Below, piece after piece: positions 33,416-45,803 of a DNA stretch of 64,000 nucleotides. The translations under genes were made by a program, and so were the position numbers. A model generated the notes under the pieces. It worked only from the letters and a program-made list of their open reading frames with translations. It had not been told where the DNA came from and did no database searches. Location of the stretch: assembly GCA_023159155.1 (NCBI GenBank), contig JAJNNX010000050.1:62001-126000 (forward strand), in the 5' to 3' direction. Every line of letters starts with the position of its first letter. Position 1 is the first letter of the stretch. Origin of the DNA: Ustulina deusta (Eukaryota > Ascomycota > Sordariomycetes > Xylariales > Xylariaceae).

Positions 33416-34934
33416 ACGAGCCGCAAGGACAAGCCAGAGAGATGATGGACTCTGCATCTACATTCGCAGGAAGCTGCGTAACCCAGCTTCCTAAGAAGTT
33501 CATCCTCCACCCTTTACACTAGTATGTTGAAGGGTCCTTCATAAAGAATCCAAAACATACGTTAGCCTAAAAGACGATGATGTGCATGTCGGTAAGTGTT
33601 CAATATAGCGCGCAGGAGACAAAATATTGACACTGGATAGTCGACAATGTCTTGTTCGCAGATCATATCTAACAGCCCTATCGTGTCAGTTCTGAGGACG
33701 CCTCTGCACACTCCACCAGGCACAACACGGCGATTAGCCATCATCCTGGAAACACATGTTTGAAATGCTCAATTGCCCACCCTGGTAGATTCCACGCCGT
33801 TGAACGTCCGATGGGCCGATAATCTTCAGATCGCGGTCGTCCTACCGGAGTCGGCCAGTTTAGGAGCGTTTGGTGCAATGTGGTCACCAATTTGTGGGCG
33901 TTGCTAGGCAATCTAATCCGGCGCCTGAGAAAGGATACAGGCTATGGGCATTTACTGCTAGGCGACCTCTGCAGATGCCGAACAGATAGCTAGAGGCCGC
34001 TATGCTCGCCACGGATCTCGTGCCCACAATACGATAGAACAGAAGCAGTCAAAAGATCAGGTAATTAGTTCAGCATAACGAAAGTCGATGCTATTATCCC
34101 TAGACTAGCATAACCTCCCTAGGTACCTACTATATACTAAACCATACCGAGAAGCAATGTAGCCGGGATAAGGTGCTCATGATACCAAGCAACCAACATA
34201 GGTACCTAAGCTACCTGAAATTTAAAGGCCACATATGCTAGGTAACCTATTTACCATTGTTGTCTCTAGTGTATTACAAGATGGGTGTGACACGACGTAT
34301 CAAAAAGTAACAGTAATTAATCAAGATGCCCTCTAGCAAGCCGTTCTATATACCGTAACGGGATCATCATGGAGATCCCTAGTTGATGATAATAAGATTG
34401 TATACATACATACGTATTCGAGCTGGTTAATTTTCATCTCCTGTCCCACGCTAAATCCTATACAGACCATTCGAGGAGTAATATACATGGGAACCCGTCT
34501 CTAAATACCGATCAGATGGATTATGATACATATCTCCTGCCTCTTTCTAATCCGATTGATATTCGTCCGATATTCAAGCCCCTGACTAATATCATCCATC
34601 CATGAAGTGTACCCCTTCCGTGCTCCCAGAACACCTTAGCCAAACAACTATTCTGCTCCTCTCCGAAAACGCCTAACCTAAATCGCCACCAGGACCTCAT
34701 GTCTCCCAAAAGAGAAAAATAAAAGGGGGGAAGTTGATAGCCAGTAGTTTGGGTAGATGCTATTTTTATGTTTATGTGCGCCGAAATGGGCAGACGAAAA
34801 TTGCAATATCCCCCAAGCAAGCAAAACATATACCGCCACCAAGGGTATCGAGTAACACGAGAATATATCTATGGTGAATATATATAATAACGTCGGGGAC
34901 CACTGGAGATCCCTAGAAGCGGCAACGGAAGTTG
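33416..34934. other. Intergenic, no gene seen
   Basis: 3' regions of the convergent POP4 and transcription factor genes. TAGGTACCTA-type words occur near 34117-34245. No coding signal. Confidence 0.55.
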
Positions 34935-37486
34935 TCAGAGTAAACCATGCGAGTGGTACGAATTCGACCGGCTCGGAGGCTCGTACCAGTTCTGGTACGG
35001 ATGATTAGGAAGGCTGAAGTCCGCGAAGCTAAGTGGGTTGACACGCATGGGGCGAGAGGCGGACGTCGTAACAACAGGCTGCATCTGCTGCGGCGCGGCC
35101 GTAACAGGGACCTGGGTGGCGGGCGCCAGCATCATCTGCTGTGGGGCGGCGACGACACCCATTGCGTTTCCCGGCGGCATAAGAAGCTGGGCGGTGAGAC
35201 TCGGTTGGTTCATCCTCTCCCAACCCCAGCCCTTCCTGAGCCCCGTGATGACGCCAGCAAGCTTCCATCCAGTCTCACGGTCGATGCGCTCGAGGATCGT
35301 GACCACCTCCCGCTGCTCGGCGTAGTCAGTTAGTACCTCGGAGACAATGACGAGCGACCGGATAGATACGGAGGCGACGCCGCGATCTTTATTGTGCGCC
35401 ACAATGCCACAGACCTGGTGGGCGTGGTGCTGCTGTGTGGTGCGCGAGTCCTCCGAGTCCTTCGATGCGGACGGGTTGACTTGAGCCAAGATGCATAGCG
35501 CCATATGGTAATAGAGTCTACCTACTACGGTAGCCCTCTTAATAAGCCTGTTGATAGAAATTAGTCATGATCGCTGAGGTGGAAGAGGCGATACGTACCA
35601 GACGTTAGGAAACAGCGACTTCGTAGGCCCTGTCTGTTGGGCAGGGTACACGTAACCGAACGGGTGCATAGACCTCGGGCACGCGTTATCCCACTCTTCA
35701 CACATGCCCTTAAGCCGATTCCACTCGGCCATCCGCGCCTGGACGCGGAGCTGCTCGTCGTGTGGGCTCGGCTCCTGGAATTTGGGGATGCTGGCGCGGA
35801 AGTTGGCGATCTTAGCGACGATGTAGAATATGCGATGGACCCAGACTTCCTCGCTGCCGGTGTCCTTGCCCGTGTTAAAATCCATATTCACGCCCCATGT
35901 TTCAGGGTCCCAAGCCGTCTGCCAGTTGAAGGCGAGGCACGAGAGGAGTTCCATGCCTACGTTCAGCCAGAAGCAGGCCGCGCCAAGGCCAGTGCTTTTC
36001 GCGTTCCACCCGCACTCCCGGATCAAGGCACGGGCCCCGGCGATATGGCTCATCCGCTGGGTCGGCTTCTCGCTCATGATCTCGTACACGTTGAGAACGA
36101 CGGCGGTAGTAGCACATTCTGCTGTGTTACGCTCCGGATTCTGAAGACTCCGTAGAAGTTGCGTTGTTGCTGTGTCGTAGTAGAAGAGCGCCTTCTCGTC
36201 GCTGAATTGTTGGGTCAGGGTCAGGTGCTTGACGCCGCAAGCGAGGAGGGCATTGAGAAGCATCGGGCACTTGAGCGCGTGGTAGGGGATCAGGCGTGAA
36301 AAGTGTTTCTCTTTGTCAAGACTATCCATCCACAGCCCGACTTCCATGACGAAGACTTGCATGAAATGTAGCTCCTCTGGTGAATTGAGGTATTCACGTT
36401 CTCCTGATTTGTCGTCAGGTGGTGTCATCATGCCATTCTCGAGGTCGCCGCCGATGTCTCGGTTATCTAGTCCAGGCCCCCTTATCGCAGACGGTGGCCC
36501 GACATCCGTCACGCCAGCAACAGTTGGCGCAGTAGAGATATCGCTACTTCTGTAACGCTGCTGGGAGTGAAATCTAGCGTCCATGTCCTCGGTCTGCGCA
36601 AAGGCATCAGACATGAGGTTTCCATACCCAGCCGCACTCGACGCTAATGTGGTTGGCCCATATGAAGCACCACTGCTCTTATGCGAATGCATTTGGGCAT
36701 CGAAGAAGAGCTCTGGGTTCGCCTGACCGCGCTCATTGTAGTAAGCACCCTGGGGTTGGCGTGTTAAAGCCGAGGGCCTATGTTCTGTGGTTGTCTGTGG
36801 CTCCGTCCTCGTCACAGGCTTAGAGACCTTTTGCAGGGACGTCTCGAGGTAGACTTCCTGAGGTGGCGTGGCAGGCTGGGGATCGAACTTCGCGTATCTT
36901 CCTAAGCCGCCCTGATACTCAGAAGCAATCAAGCGTGATTCATCTTGAAACTCGACTGAATCTGTCGTCAGCATAACGACACGGGATCCAGAATACTGGG
37001 ACGACGTGACATACCTGTCCACTCATCTGATTGTGGTATATACGGAGGCTTCTTGCACGTTAGATCGATAAAATTCAGTCTGATACCACGCTTACACTCC
37101 CGATTACTTTTGCGGCAGTTTCTACAGTCGGGTGTCTCTTCGTCGCACTTCAGATGCCGTTCTCTGCAGGTCAGACACCCGGTACGGACTCTCTTGCTCT
37201 TGGTCGGCATCGCGTCCAAGCCACCCATCTCGGCGCCCTTCTCGTCCGCCCTGGGTTTTCGAGCGCCCAATCTGAGCAACTTCTTCCTCTCTGACGATGG
37301 GGTCTCGAATGGCTCGATTCCCAAGCCGCTGGTGACGGTTCGCGGCGGCGAGGGCCCCTCGGCATGCTGATGTGCGAGCAGCGCAGTCGCGCCAAGTTTT
37401 CTGGCCGGTACGATGACGTTCGGCGAGGCGGCGTCGGCTACCGCCAGAGCTACAGTCGAGATGTCTCCGGAGAGACGAGATGGCAC
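34935..37486 (-). CDS. Zn2Cys6 transcription factor with fungal-specific TF domain
   Basis: Exons 37015-37486, 35599-36955 and 34935-35547 give about 813 residues. The DNA-binding domain has Cys104, 107, 114, 121, 124 and 131 in the spacing C-x2-C-x6-C-x6-C-x2-C-x6-C, in [21 protein letters not shown] basic stretch follows ([17 protein letters not shown]). Residues about 370-670 form the middle homology region of fungal regulators ([35 protein letters not shown]). The C-terminal part is rich in Gln, Pro and Ala, a likely flexible or activation region. The domain type ([23 protein letters not shown]) forms a conserved subgroup in filamentous ascomycetes, but I cannot name its target. An alternative start is Met93, just before the zinc cluster. 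Confidence 0.88.
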
Positions 37487-40400
37487 GAAAGTCGAAGCAA
37501 AAGCACAGGCGCACTAAACCACCAAACCTTGGCTCGGCGACTACAGCTACTGTGATTCATGTATGACGGGGAGAATGGGAGGCCTGAGCCCGCGCGCAGA
37601 TATATTACCGCTACCACTTCCTTCTTCCTTCGCCCCGCGGCTAGTAGGATTCAAAACGTCCGGGACGCAAGAACCGAGCGTTAATATCAGGGCTCCCGAA
37701 TTGTGGAAAAGAAACACAGCAACGTGACAACGGATCGAGCCATGCGGGGAAGAGTTGATGTATCCCGTCGGTACTGGCAGAGGAAGTCCTTCGAAGCAGG
37801 AGAAAAGTCGCGCGGGTAACGGTCTGCGCCGAATGTCTCGAATGTCTCGAATGTCTCGAGCCAGGCCGAGCACCGACTGGCCGGGACCGCTGGGCGAGCA
37901 AAGTAAGACCTTACAGGAGAGCCGCGGACGGCGTGAAACCCATCAGGGATTCGAACTGCACGCCACCCACTTGGTAGGTAGGTGATCTCTATCTCATCCG
38001 CTGGCGACGCAAGACGAGAGGTATGATATGTCTGCTGAGCACGCACCTAGTAGTGCAGACAGAGCAAGCTAGGCAGTCTAGCTTTCGAGGAATACCGAGA
38101 CTGACGAGAACCTGGAGAAGGCGGGCCACTAGTGTATCCCAAGGTGGCCGTTAGCTTCGCAGCAACGGATGAAGATCAACTAGTGTGGTTTTCCAGACTC
38201 CTGCCCATCTGGTCTGAATGCACTCTGCAGACCACGGACAACGACCCCTAGCAATTCTCGTAAATCGGCAAGGTTCTAGGCTGTGGGCAAGGATCAGATC
38301 CCGGAGACAGAACCGGGGACGAAGGATACTAGACACTCCATGGCCAGTGAGAGATCGGACGGACGGTGTGTGGCGTTCACCCACTTGTAGGACGCCCCAA
38401 TCGCCGTCCAGAGCTAATAGAAGGGGCGATATTAGCTGAAAATACCACCAACTCACTCACCCAGCAGGGCAATGAACCCACTATGATATAGGTAGTCTAG
38501 ATACCTAGCGGACCTTCGTGTAGTATAGTAGGTATCTAAGGTAGGTAGTATAAGGTATGTATACCCATGAGTATAGGTAGACAGTGTATAGTAGTGTCCA
38601 CCTCCATCTCTCGACGCGATGTACCCTTGTACAGCCGTGGGTACATAACATACCTAGCTCCCGCTAGCACGGTACGTAGTGCTTCAGGGGCGTGCGTGGG
38701 GTGCTCGGGTACCTGGTCCCCTTGTCCTCGATCACAGGATTGGTTATTGTGGCTTATTGTCGGGGGTCAGGAAGACCAACAGAATGTCAAAGGAATGCCA
38801 ATTAATACCTACCTCATGATCTGTGTGACCCCGGGAGCGCTGCAAGCCAGACTACAAATTAATGCATTTAATAACCATGGTTTGTATCGTACATAGAAGA
38901 ACACTTGATATGCAGTGTACTGTCCACTGAAGATTTATATTCCTCCACTAGGTAGTCTGTAGATACTATTGTAGGTGTATTAAAGAAACACTCGAGACCC
39001 ATTTTCTCGAACATCGAAACTTGTTTTGGTTTTGTTCTGATGTTGCCCTACTCCCTATCTACACTAGTACCAACTTAGTAGGTAGGTACACTAAAAGTAC
39101 CTTTCCTAGGTCCCTGGGTAGTGTACACTAGGTTAGTGTACGACAGAGCCAGCCAGTGATTTCCCTAGTGCCACTGGCTTTCTTCACTGGAGGTAGAGAT
39201 ACATACCTCCTCGACAATACGCCTCAGTTTCGGCTTAACTTGCTTGCTCCTAGCAGGGTTTCAGGAGGTGAAGTCTGAAGGCCTCGGCCAGAAACAGCAT
39301 TCCAAACAGGGGTCCAGTGTAGTATAGTATATATTACTCTGTCGACTACAACCAATGAGTACTCTCTATGAAAATACTTACACTTTACCAGAAACTCAGC
39401 CAATTAAAACCCCCAAAAATACGCCCTGGAACTCGATACGACCGCCATTCAAGATTTCTATCTACTTTTATTCGCCCATATCAGTCATCGTTCCCACACT
39501 AGATTGCCGTATCCCCTCAATGGAGACGTGATCAGCCACGACTTTCCCCCGGATCACAGTTGGCCCGGGCAAATGGTTCGATTATTGCTTTTCTCGAGAC
39601 TAACAGACTAGTGTGGGCGCGTGAGTTTACATTCTCCAGCAACGCTATTACAGATTACATTAGCATTGTCAACTAACTCGGGTTGGTAGGTCACCTCTCA
39701 AGCCGTTATGCGGAGATGGACGTAAAAGGAATGCCTGATACTGCCCTGACATCCAAGGACTCCCACCCCCGGCTACAGGCATTCGTAACGGGGGACGAAA
39801 GGGGCTGAGGCGCGGCTTCGCTTCGGTTAGTATGCACCCGAAGGGCTGAGCGTTCGGTTTTCTATTCATCCTGGCAGCAGATCAATGATACCTACCCACC
39901 AGCGAATGAGGCTCCCCTTCCGACATCTATCTCCCGCCACAGTTCTGGATTACTCATGAAGTATAAAAATAGCCGGCACGCAACCGGCTGAGATGGTTTC
40001 CTGAGCAATATGGCACGGACTGGACTAAGTAATTTCGACTAGGTATCTGGATGCCTGTTTTGTCTAGGAGGCTGGGTTGGCAGGCTTCAACTTCAGCTTG
40101 CTTGCCTATGTCAACACCCGAGCGCAGGGGTGGCGGTGGCGGCAATGGCGGCAGTGGCGGAATCAGATATTCCCTCCCTCCCTCTCTTTTCTTCCTCCCG
40201 CCGAGATATCTCTAAGATCCGTTCCGGCAGCGTTTATTGCTAGGACCGCGTTTCTTCCGGTCTCCGGCCGTATGATCTACCCCTCCTTCTCTTCTTCCTG
40301 CGATTCTCCGACGCCGACCGGATTTCTCCTATTTTTCTTATTCTTGATAGATGGCCACACGTCGTAACGCAAGAAAGTCACTACGCCTCGATGGTTCAAG

Positions 40401-41149
40401 GCAGTAAGAAACTAGGTAATGAATTAGGTAGCCAACGTTTTGCCAAGTACGGTAGGATTCCGAGTGCTAGAGTGCCATCTTAGGTATAACTTATTGTATG
40501 CTCAGGATGTCAGCGACTTCTGGATGCTGTGTGCCTGCTCGCAACATTTTGCTCCTAACACGGCTCCCTATAGCGTCGAAGCAAAGAGCGGGGCACGATA
40601 ATCGGCTTCGGGCCAGACGTGGTGCAACATCCGTTCTTTCATTCCTAAGATCATCAGATGAGGTAATTATAACTCCAGACAATGAAGGGGTTTTTACGAA
40701 GGGAGATTCGACGTGTAACAGGACTCTGCATGGCGGTGTCAACACAGCTCAAGGCACGTAATGATATTTTAATATCTCCAGGATCTCTGTTAAACCTACC
40801 CGATAGCCACGAACCTGGAAAATAGGACCTGTGGTATATAGGTGCACAGTAGGGAATGCAGAGGAGAGGATACAGTGCAAAGGAATTCCTCCGATTCGTA
40901 TATCTAGCTAGGTAGGTACTATACACTACGGCGCGGCCCCACTCCCAAGCCAGCCAGCACGGGCCAATGGCGGCAAGTTCTGGCGAATGGTGGTCTCCGC
41001 AATCGACATACCTATAGCAAGGCATGACGATAATTTCATACCCACGAGCTCTGGGCCGACGGCGATCGCAGTTCAGAAGCAAGCGTATATAAGTAAGGAT
41101 TCCCTCTCTAAACCGATTCGAAGAATAAACGGACGCGTGTTTCACTGGA
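37487..41149. other. Intergenic, 3.7 kb, no gene seen
   Basis: The largest gap among the housekeeping genes. Many short open frames overlap on both strands but lack any family character. TAGGTA-type words occur around 38480-38545 and 39070-39130, and GGC/GGT triplets at 40129-40161. It may carry long upstream regulatory regions of the transcription factor and ASA1. Confidence 0.5.
37832..37858. repeat. Three perfect copies of a 9-bp unit
   Basis: The unit aatgtctcg is repeated three times head to tail, about 350 bp upstream of the transcription factor start. Confidence 0.8.
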
Positions 41150-42698
41150 ATGCCTCCACAGGCTGCTGCGCAGCCCAAATCCGTGCTTCGGGGCCATCGC
41201 GCTCAGGTGCACGCCACCACGTTCGTCAGACAAAACCAGCGTCTTGCGTCCGGTGACGCGGATGGCTTCGTGGTATTATGGGACCTCACGGTTATGAGGC
41301 CCCGGGCCGTATGGCGCGCTCATGCCGGTGCGATCCTGGGTATTTCTGGCTGGGGCAACGATAAGCTCATAACGTAGGTTTTCTTCCCTCGACAATCCGT
41401 CCGTATTCTACCGCGGCGGTATCACCTTGTAGGCGGAGAAGAAGCTGAAGTTTCACTATCCCTGCCTCTAGGGAAGGAAGAGACAACCGTCTAATCGTCT
41501 GGAAGATCACAGCCGTTGACGAAGAGAAGTTGAGTACGGATCTTCCTCTGGATGAGTCTGCGCCCGAGCGTCCACAACCGTGGATTTTACACATCCTGGA
41601 AATCAATACCATGAATTTCTGCTCTTTCGCACAATGCTCGCCAAGGCCAGAAACCGATCTGGCCATATCCGATGAGCTACTGATTTCAGTGCCCAACGCA
41701 CTAGCGACAGAAGCCGTGAGTCCAGCCCTCCCGTAAAGAAGAGACAGCTTTAACCACAGCCATAGGTCGACATCTTTCATCTACCGAGCCAGACTCGACA
41801 GAGCACTGTGCATCTAGGGAGTAAAACGGAGAAGAAAGGGATGGTGATGGCGCTCTCTCTATTATGGCGACATGAATCCCTTTTCCTCCTAGCTGGTTAT
41901 GAGAATGGCTTGGCTGTCGTGGCGCAGCGTAGGCACGGCGGAGCCTGGGACATCCTTTACAAGTATCAGGCACATAGCCAACCGATCCTATCACTCGATT
42001 TCGGCCCCGATAAGGAATATTTTCTTACGTCTGGAGCTGACGCTATCATTGCGAGACATCCAATTCCGCACGCGAATCCCACCACACGACCCGTCCCCGT
42101 CCCTATGAGGACAGAAACGCCTAATACTGATAAAGGGCCAGAAGAGCTAATACAGCAGCCCGCTAACTCTAAAAGCTCGCTTTTATCTGCAGGTCTTGCA
42201 GCCACATCTACTCCCGACATTGAACCTCCGCCGCGCGGCCTTCCGAAGGTCACGAAAGTGGAGACTTTACCGTTGAAAATAATCGACACTAAACACTCGG
42301 GACAGCAGGGCTTGGAGATCCGATCAGACGGGCGAATTTTTGCCACGGCGGGCTGGGACTCCAAGATTCGTGTGTACTCGTCTAAAACGATGGCCGAACT
42401 AGCTGTGCTGAAGTGGCACGACGTAGGTTGCTACGCCACCGCTTTTGCTGTGCTAGACGCTGGTCAGATGGATGCTTCTGATGACTCGAAAGACAAACCC
42501 CCGAACGCTGCAGTTCAAGAACATACCAGGCCTTTAGACGAGATTAGTGCCATGGGAAGTAGCAAGACGGCTGTGGCCGCTGTCATTCGGCCTGGAGAGC
42601 TCAGTGTCAAGGACAGGAGGGTCAAGATGGCCAAAGAAGCACACTGGCTTGCTGCTGGAAGCAAGGATGGGAAAATCAGCCTTTGGGACATATATTGA
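41150..42698 (+). CDS. ASA1: ASTRA-associated protein 1 (WD40 protein)
   Basis: Exons 41150-41373, 41472-41715 and 41766-42698 give about 466 residues. The N terminus has a first WD unit ([13 protein letters not shown] through [11 protein letters not shown]), then [12 protein letters not shown] and [12 protein letters not shown]. Later units include [41 protein letters not shown] and the terminal [17 protein letters not shown]. The first-repeat sequence and the long inserts between repeats fit Asa1, a subunit of the ASTRA complex in the nucleus that works with Tra1 and the TTT factors in stability of PIKK-family proteins. Family assignment is from memory of the WD pattern. The gene is convergent with the HAD gene, 189 bp between stops. 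Confidence 0.85.
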
Positions 42699-42887
42699 TG
42701 CCGACGATTGCGCCCAAACCACAGAATGCATCGAGAATCATGTGCTTAACCATATTTGCGTCCAATGCCACCATTCTCTAGGATACATCTGTACCATGGT
42801 GACTATTTCTCTCAGGCGGTTTGCTTCTTGGGGAGTAGGTCTATCTAATCTCTTTGCTATTCTAGTCCATGAGTTGGCCGCGACATT

Positions 42888-43893
42888 TTAGGAGGATTTG
42901 ACCACAATATCCCCACCCACATCTTCCTTCATTGAGGAGTCTAATTCAACCTCGGCCAGCGGCACCACGATTCCATACTTATTATATGGGAAGCTTGTGA
43001 GGTCAGGGTAGTAGTCAGCCCATCCGTCGTCATGTTCGCCAAGCTGATGAAGATCGACTGTGCCTGCCTCTCCCATGCGTCCTGCTAATATGTCCTTCTC
43101 ACGACCTTCGTACTCTTTTTTCAGCATAGGATGCGGAGCCCACACGACACGCATGCCGGCCCTTCGGCCAGCCTCCACGCCCGGCACGCTATCTTCAAAT
43201 ACCAAGCATTCTTCTGGCGTAATGGGCTTTTCTCCCTCGGGCAGACTGTCATTGATAGTCTTGAGCGCCAGGAGATAGATGTCGGGCATGGGTTTTCCGC
43301 GACCGGGCTGGATGCGGGGGTCATCTCCAAGAACACGGCGATGAGACTCGAAGACAGCAAACAACTCAGTCCAATTCGTAGTTTTCACAGCGAAATTGGC
43401 CGTGTTGCTGCTGGTGGCAAGCGCGATATGTACCCGGTGGCCCTGCCCTTGAGCCTTGGGCTTCTCGAACCAACGAGTTCGGCCCAGGTTGGCCAGAAGC
43501 TCCTCGACTCCCGGTAGGGGTTTAGCGTCTGGGAAGTGCTTAAGCTGTAGAGCGGAGTACTGGGTCATGTAGTCGGCGTCCGAGATGGGTAGCTTGGCCC
43601 AATTGTGAAAGAGAACGTTGGCGTCGGGCCCAGGCCGCCCTTGCAGGCGTGCCTTGATAGACCACGGGAGATTCGGGCGCCCGTATTTCTCGAGTATGAT
43701 GTTAATGCATAGAGTGTATATATCTTCGGTGTCGAGCAGCAGACCGTCCATGTCGAAGAGGCAAGCCCTCACAGGTGGGAAGCTAGTACAGCAGCCACGT
43801 CAGCTCGGATCGTGACACTTCCAGCCATCCGAGAGACCAGCATCAAAAATCGCCCTCGAAAACATGACAAACTTACTCGGTGCGAGCAACCAT
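42888..43893 (-). CDS. HAD-superfamily phosphatase (HDHD1/GS1-like)
   Basis: Two exons, 43877-43893 and 42888-43767, about 298 residues. The first coding exon is only 17 nt (Met-Val-Ala-Arg-Thr plus two bases) and was added because it gives MVARTEACLFDMDG, a good HAD start; the alternative is an internal Met inside the second exon without it. Motif I is DMDGLLLDTE (Asp11 nucleophile, Asp13 acid/base). Motif II is ATSSNTANF, the Lys is in GKPMPDIYLLAL, and motif IV is CLVFEDSVPGVEAGRRAGM. This is subfamily IA variant 3, shared by pseudouridine-5'-phosphatase, beta-phosphoglucomutase and sugar-phosphate phosphatases. It is most similar in layout to HDHD1/GS1-like pseudouridine-5'-phosphatases; substrate not provable from sequence. 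Confidence 0.88.
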
Positions 43894-44283
43894 TGTCACT
43901 GATGAAACGAAGAGAGCAGGTGTATATATGTCACATGAATATCGTTTAGATGACGACCCGCGAATCAGTGTTGTTTTGGTACATTGGGTACCTAGGTAGG
44001 TACTTGTATGATATGCTCAACACCTATTCCTGCTAGGTACATATCTCTCAGTAGCTTTTTGAATTCTTCAACTACAGAACTTCAAGTGATTTTTTGGAGG
44101 GGCACTCCAACAAAACACCCCGCCACTGGTGACACAAACCACAGACCACAAACCCCACCACTATCGATGACTTTCCGGCCATTGATAAAGCGATAAACCC
44201 CGCCTCCACGCGTCAAAGTGCGGCTAGATCCAAGGTACCTACATGTACCCATGTAGCTAGCTGTACATAGTGTAGCGTATGTA
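43894..44283. other. Intergenic before the repeat pair
   Basis: 5' region of the HAD gene with GGTACCTAGGTAGGTA motifs at 43987-44003 and 44234-44260. No gene. Confidence 0.5.
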
Positions 44284-44807
44284 GTTCGTTGGTGGTAGTA
44301 GTAGTAGTAGTAGTAGTTTATTAAGGTCCCCCCTAGGCAGATACTGCAGGCAGGTATTACTGTTTTATATAGCCTAGCCAGGCTTATATTCAGAAAGACC
44401 CCCTATTATGACCTATTTTCTAGCCCTAATTCTAGCACGCTATATTTTAGCTCCTAGTTGGCTTTTTTTTTTTTGTTAGATTATTAATCTATTTATTTAA
44501 GATCTTTTTTTAAAGCTATACTTTATAAAACTTTTAGTACTAAAAAATAATATAATAATTAATAAGAAAACTTTTTTTTTATATAAATAAAGTTTAAAAA
44601 ATAAAAATTTATTATAACTAGACTATATATATTTAAAAAATTTTAATACTTAAGTTTTTATACTAAAAATTTAAGTTCTAATAAAATAAGCTATAAAAAT
44701 TAAATATATATTAATGCTATAACTTAATATATAATATTAAAAATGTTGTTCTAAAGAAAAAGTAAACTAATTTTTTATTTAATAATAAGAACAGACTTCT
44801 GTCGGAC
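44284..44807 (+). repeat. Direct repeat copy 1, heavily RIP-mutated
   Basis: About 524 bp starting gttcgttggtggtagtag and ending gtcggac. It aligns along its length with copy 2 at 45130-45645. Differences are nearly all T or A here against C or G in copy 2 (for example cttctgtcgg against cctccgtcgg), the mark of repeat-induced point mutation. The right half is extremely AT-rich. No coding frame. Confidence 0.85.
44293..44318. repeat. (TAG)n microsatellite at the repeat border
   Basis: About eight TAG units at the left end of copy 1; copy 2 has only four at 45141-45152, so the run length varies between copies. Confidence 0.7.
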
Positions 44808-45129
44808 AATCCAAAACAAATTTGAACTTTCTACTTCGATTTTTCTTTTCTATCCCAAAAACCCTACCCTATAGGCCATTCACCTCCTTCTAGGGTGGCG
44901 TACACCTTTTGTATATGCAAAGCAGTATAAATAGCACCTGGTCTCACCCCCCCCCTAGGGGTAGCCCCTCAGGCCTACAGGGTAAGTAGCATAAAAAATT
45001 GCCTTTCTTTACCAGTGGCAGCGCAGGTCTGATTTGTAAAGTGAAGCTGGAAATTGTTGGATATATTGCCGAAAAGGGTAGTTTTGTGGGGCGTTCCAAG
45101 AAGCAAAAAATAAAAAGAAGGGAAGGTGA
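44808..45129. other. 322-bp spacer between the two direct repeats
   Basis: Unlike its flanks this spacer has normal base composition. It has C-runs at 44947-44955, a TATA-like gtataaatagc at 44926-44936, and no homology to the repeats. A 71-residue frame at 44999-45214 runs out into copy 2 and has no family character. Confidence 0.6.
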
Positions 45130-45645
45130 GTTCGTTAGTGGTAGTAGTAGTAGTTTATTAAGGTCCCCCCTAGGCAGATACTGCGGGCAGGTATTACTAT
45201 CTTATATAGCCTAGCCAAGCTTATATTTAAAAAGACCCCCTACTATAACCTATTTCTTAGCCCTAATTTTAGCACGCTATATTTTAGCCCCTAGTTGGCT
45301 TTTTTTTTTTTTGTTAAGTTATTAATTTATTTATTTAGGACTTTTTTTTAGAGCTATATTTTATAAGACTTTTAGTACTAAAAAATAATATAGCAGTTAA
45401 TAAAAAAACTTTTTTTTTATATAAGTAAAGTTTAGAAAGCAAAAACTTATTATAGCTGGACTACATATGCTTAAAAGATTTTAGTACCCAAGTTTTTATA
45501 TTAAAAATTCAAGTTCTAGCAAAATAGGCCGTAAAGATTAAGCGTACGTTAACGCTATAACTCGATATAAGGTGTTAAAAACGCTGTTCCGAGAAAGAGG
45601 TAGGCTAATTTTTTATTTAACGACAGGAACAGACCTCCGTCGGAC
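45130..45645 (+). repeat. Direct repeat copy 2, less mutated
   Basis: About 516 bp in the same orientation as copy 1, starting gttcgttagtggtagtag and ending gtcggac. It keeps CG and CA dinucleotides where copy 1 has TA or TG. After its end a gttggtagtagg word resembles the start of the repeat unit again. Confidence 0.85.
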
Positions 45646-45803
45646 GTTGGTAGTAGGTTAAGCACTATTGATCTTCGGGACTAGCTTCCTTTTTGCCTCT
45701 CTATACGTGCCGCGCAGTGCCTACTACAGGTACCTAAGGCACCTCGGCAGGTAGGTGCGTAAAATACAGCACTGCTGCCTCAACAACGACACCGAATCAT
45801 ACA

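Noticed and set aside
35637..36155. 172-residue plus-strand frame inside the transcription factor gene
   Set aside because: Antisense shadow of the conserved fungal TF domain.
37920..37970. ggattcgaac word suggesting a minus-strand tRNA T-arm
   Set aside because: The flanking bases cannot form a T-stem and no A-box or anticodon arm is found at the right distance.
44999..45214. 71-residue frame in the repeat spacer
   Set aside because: It runs from unique spacer into RIP-mutated repeat DNA and has no family character.
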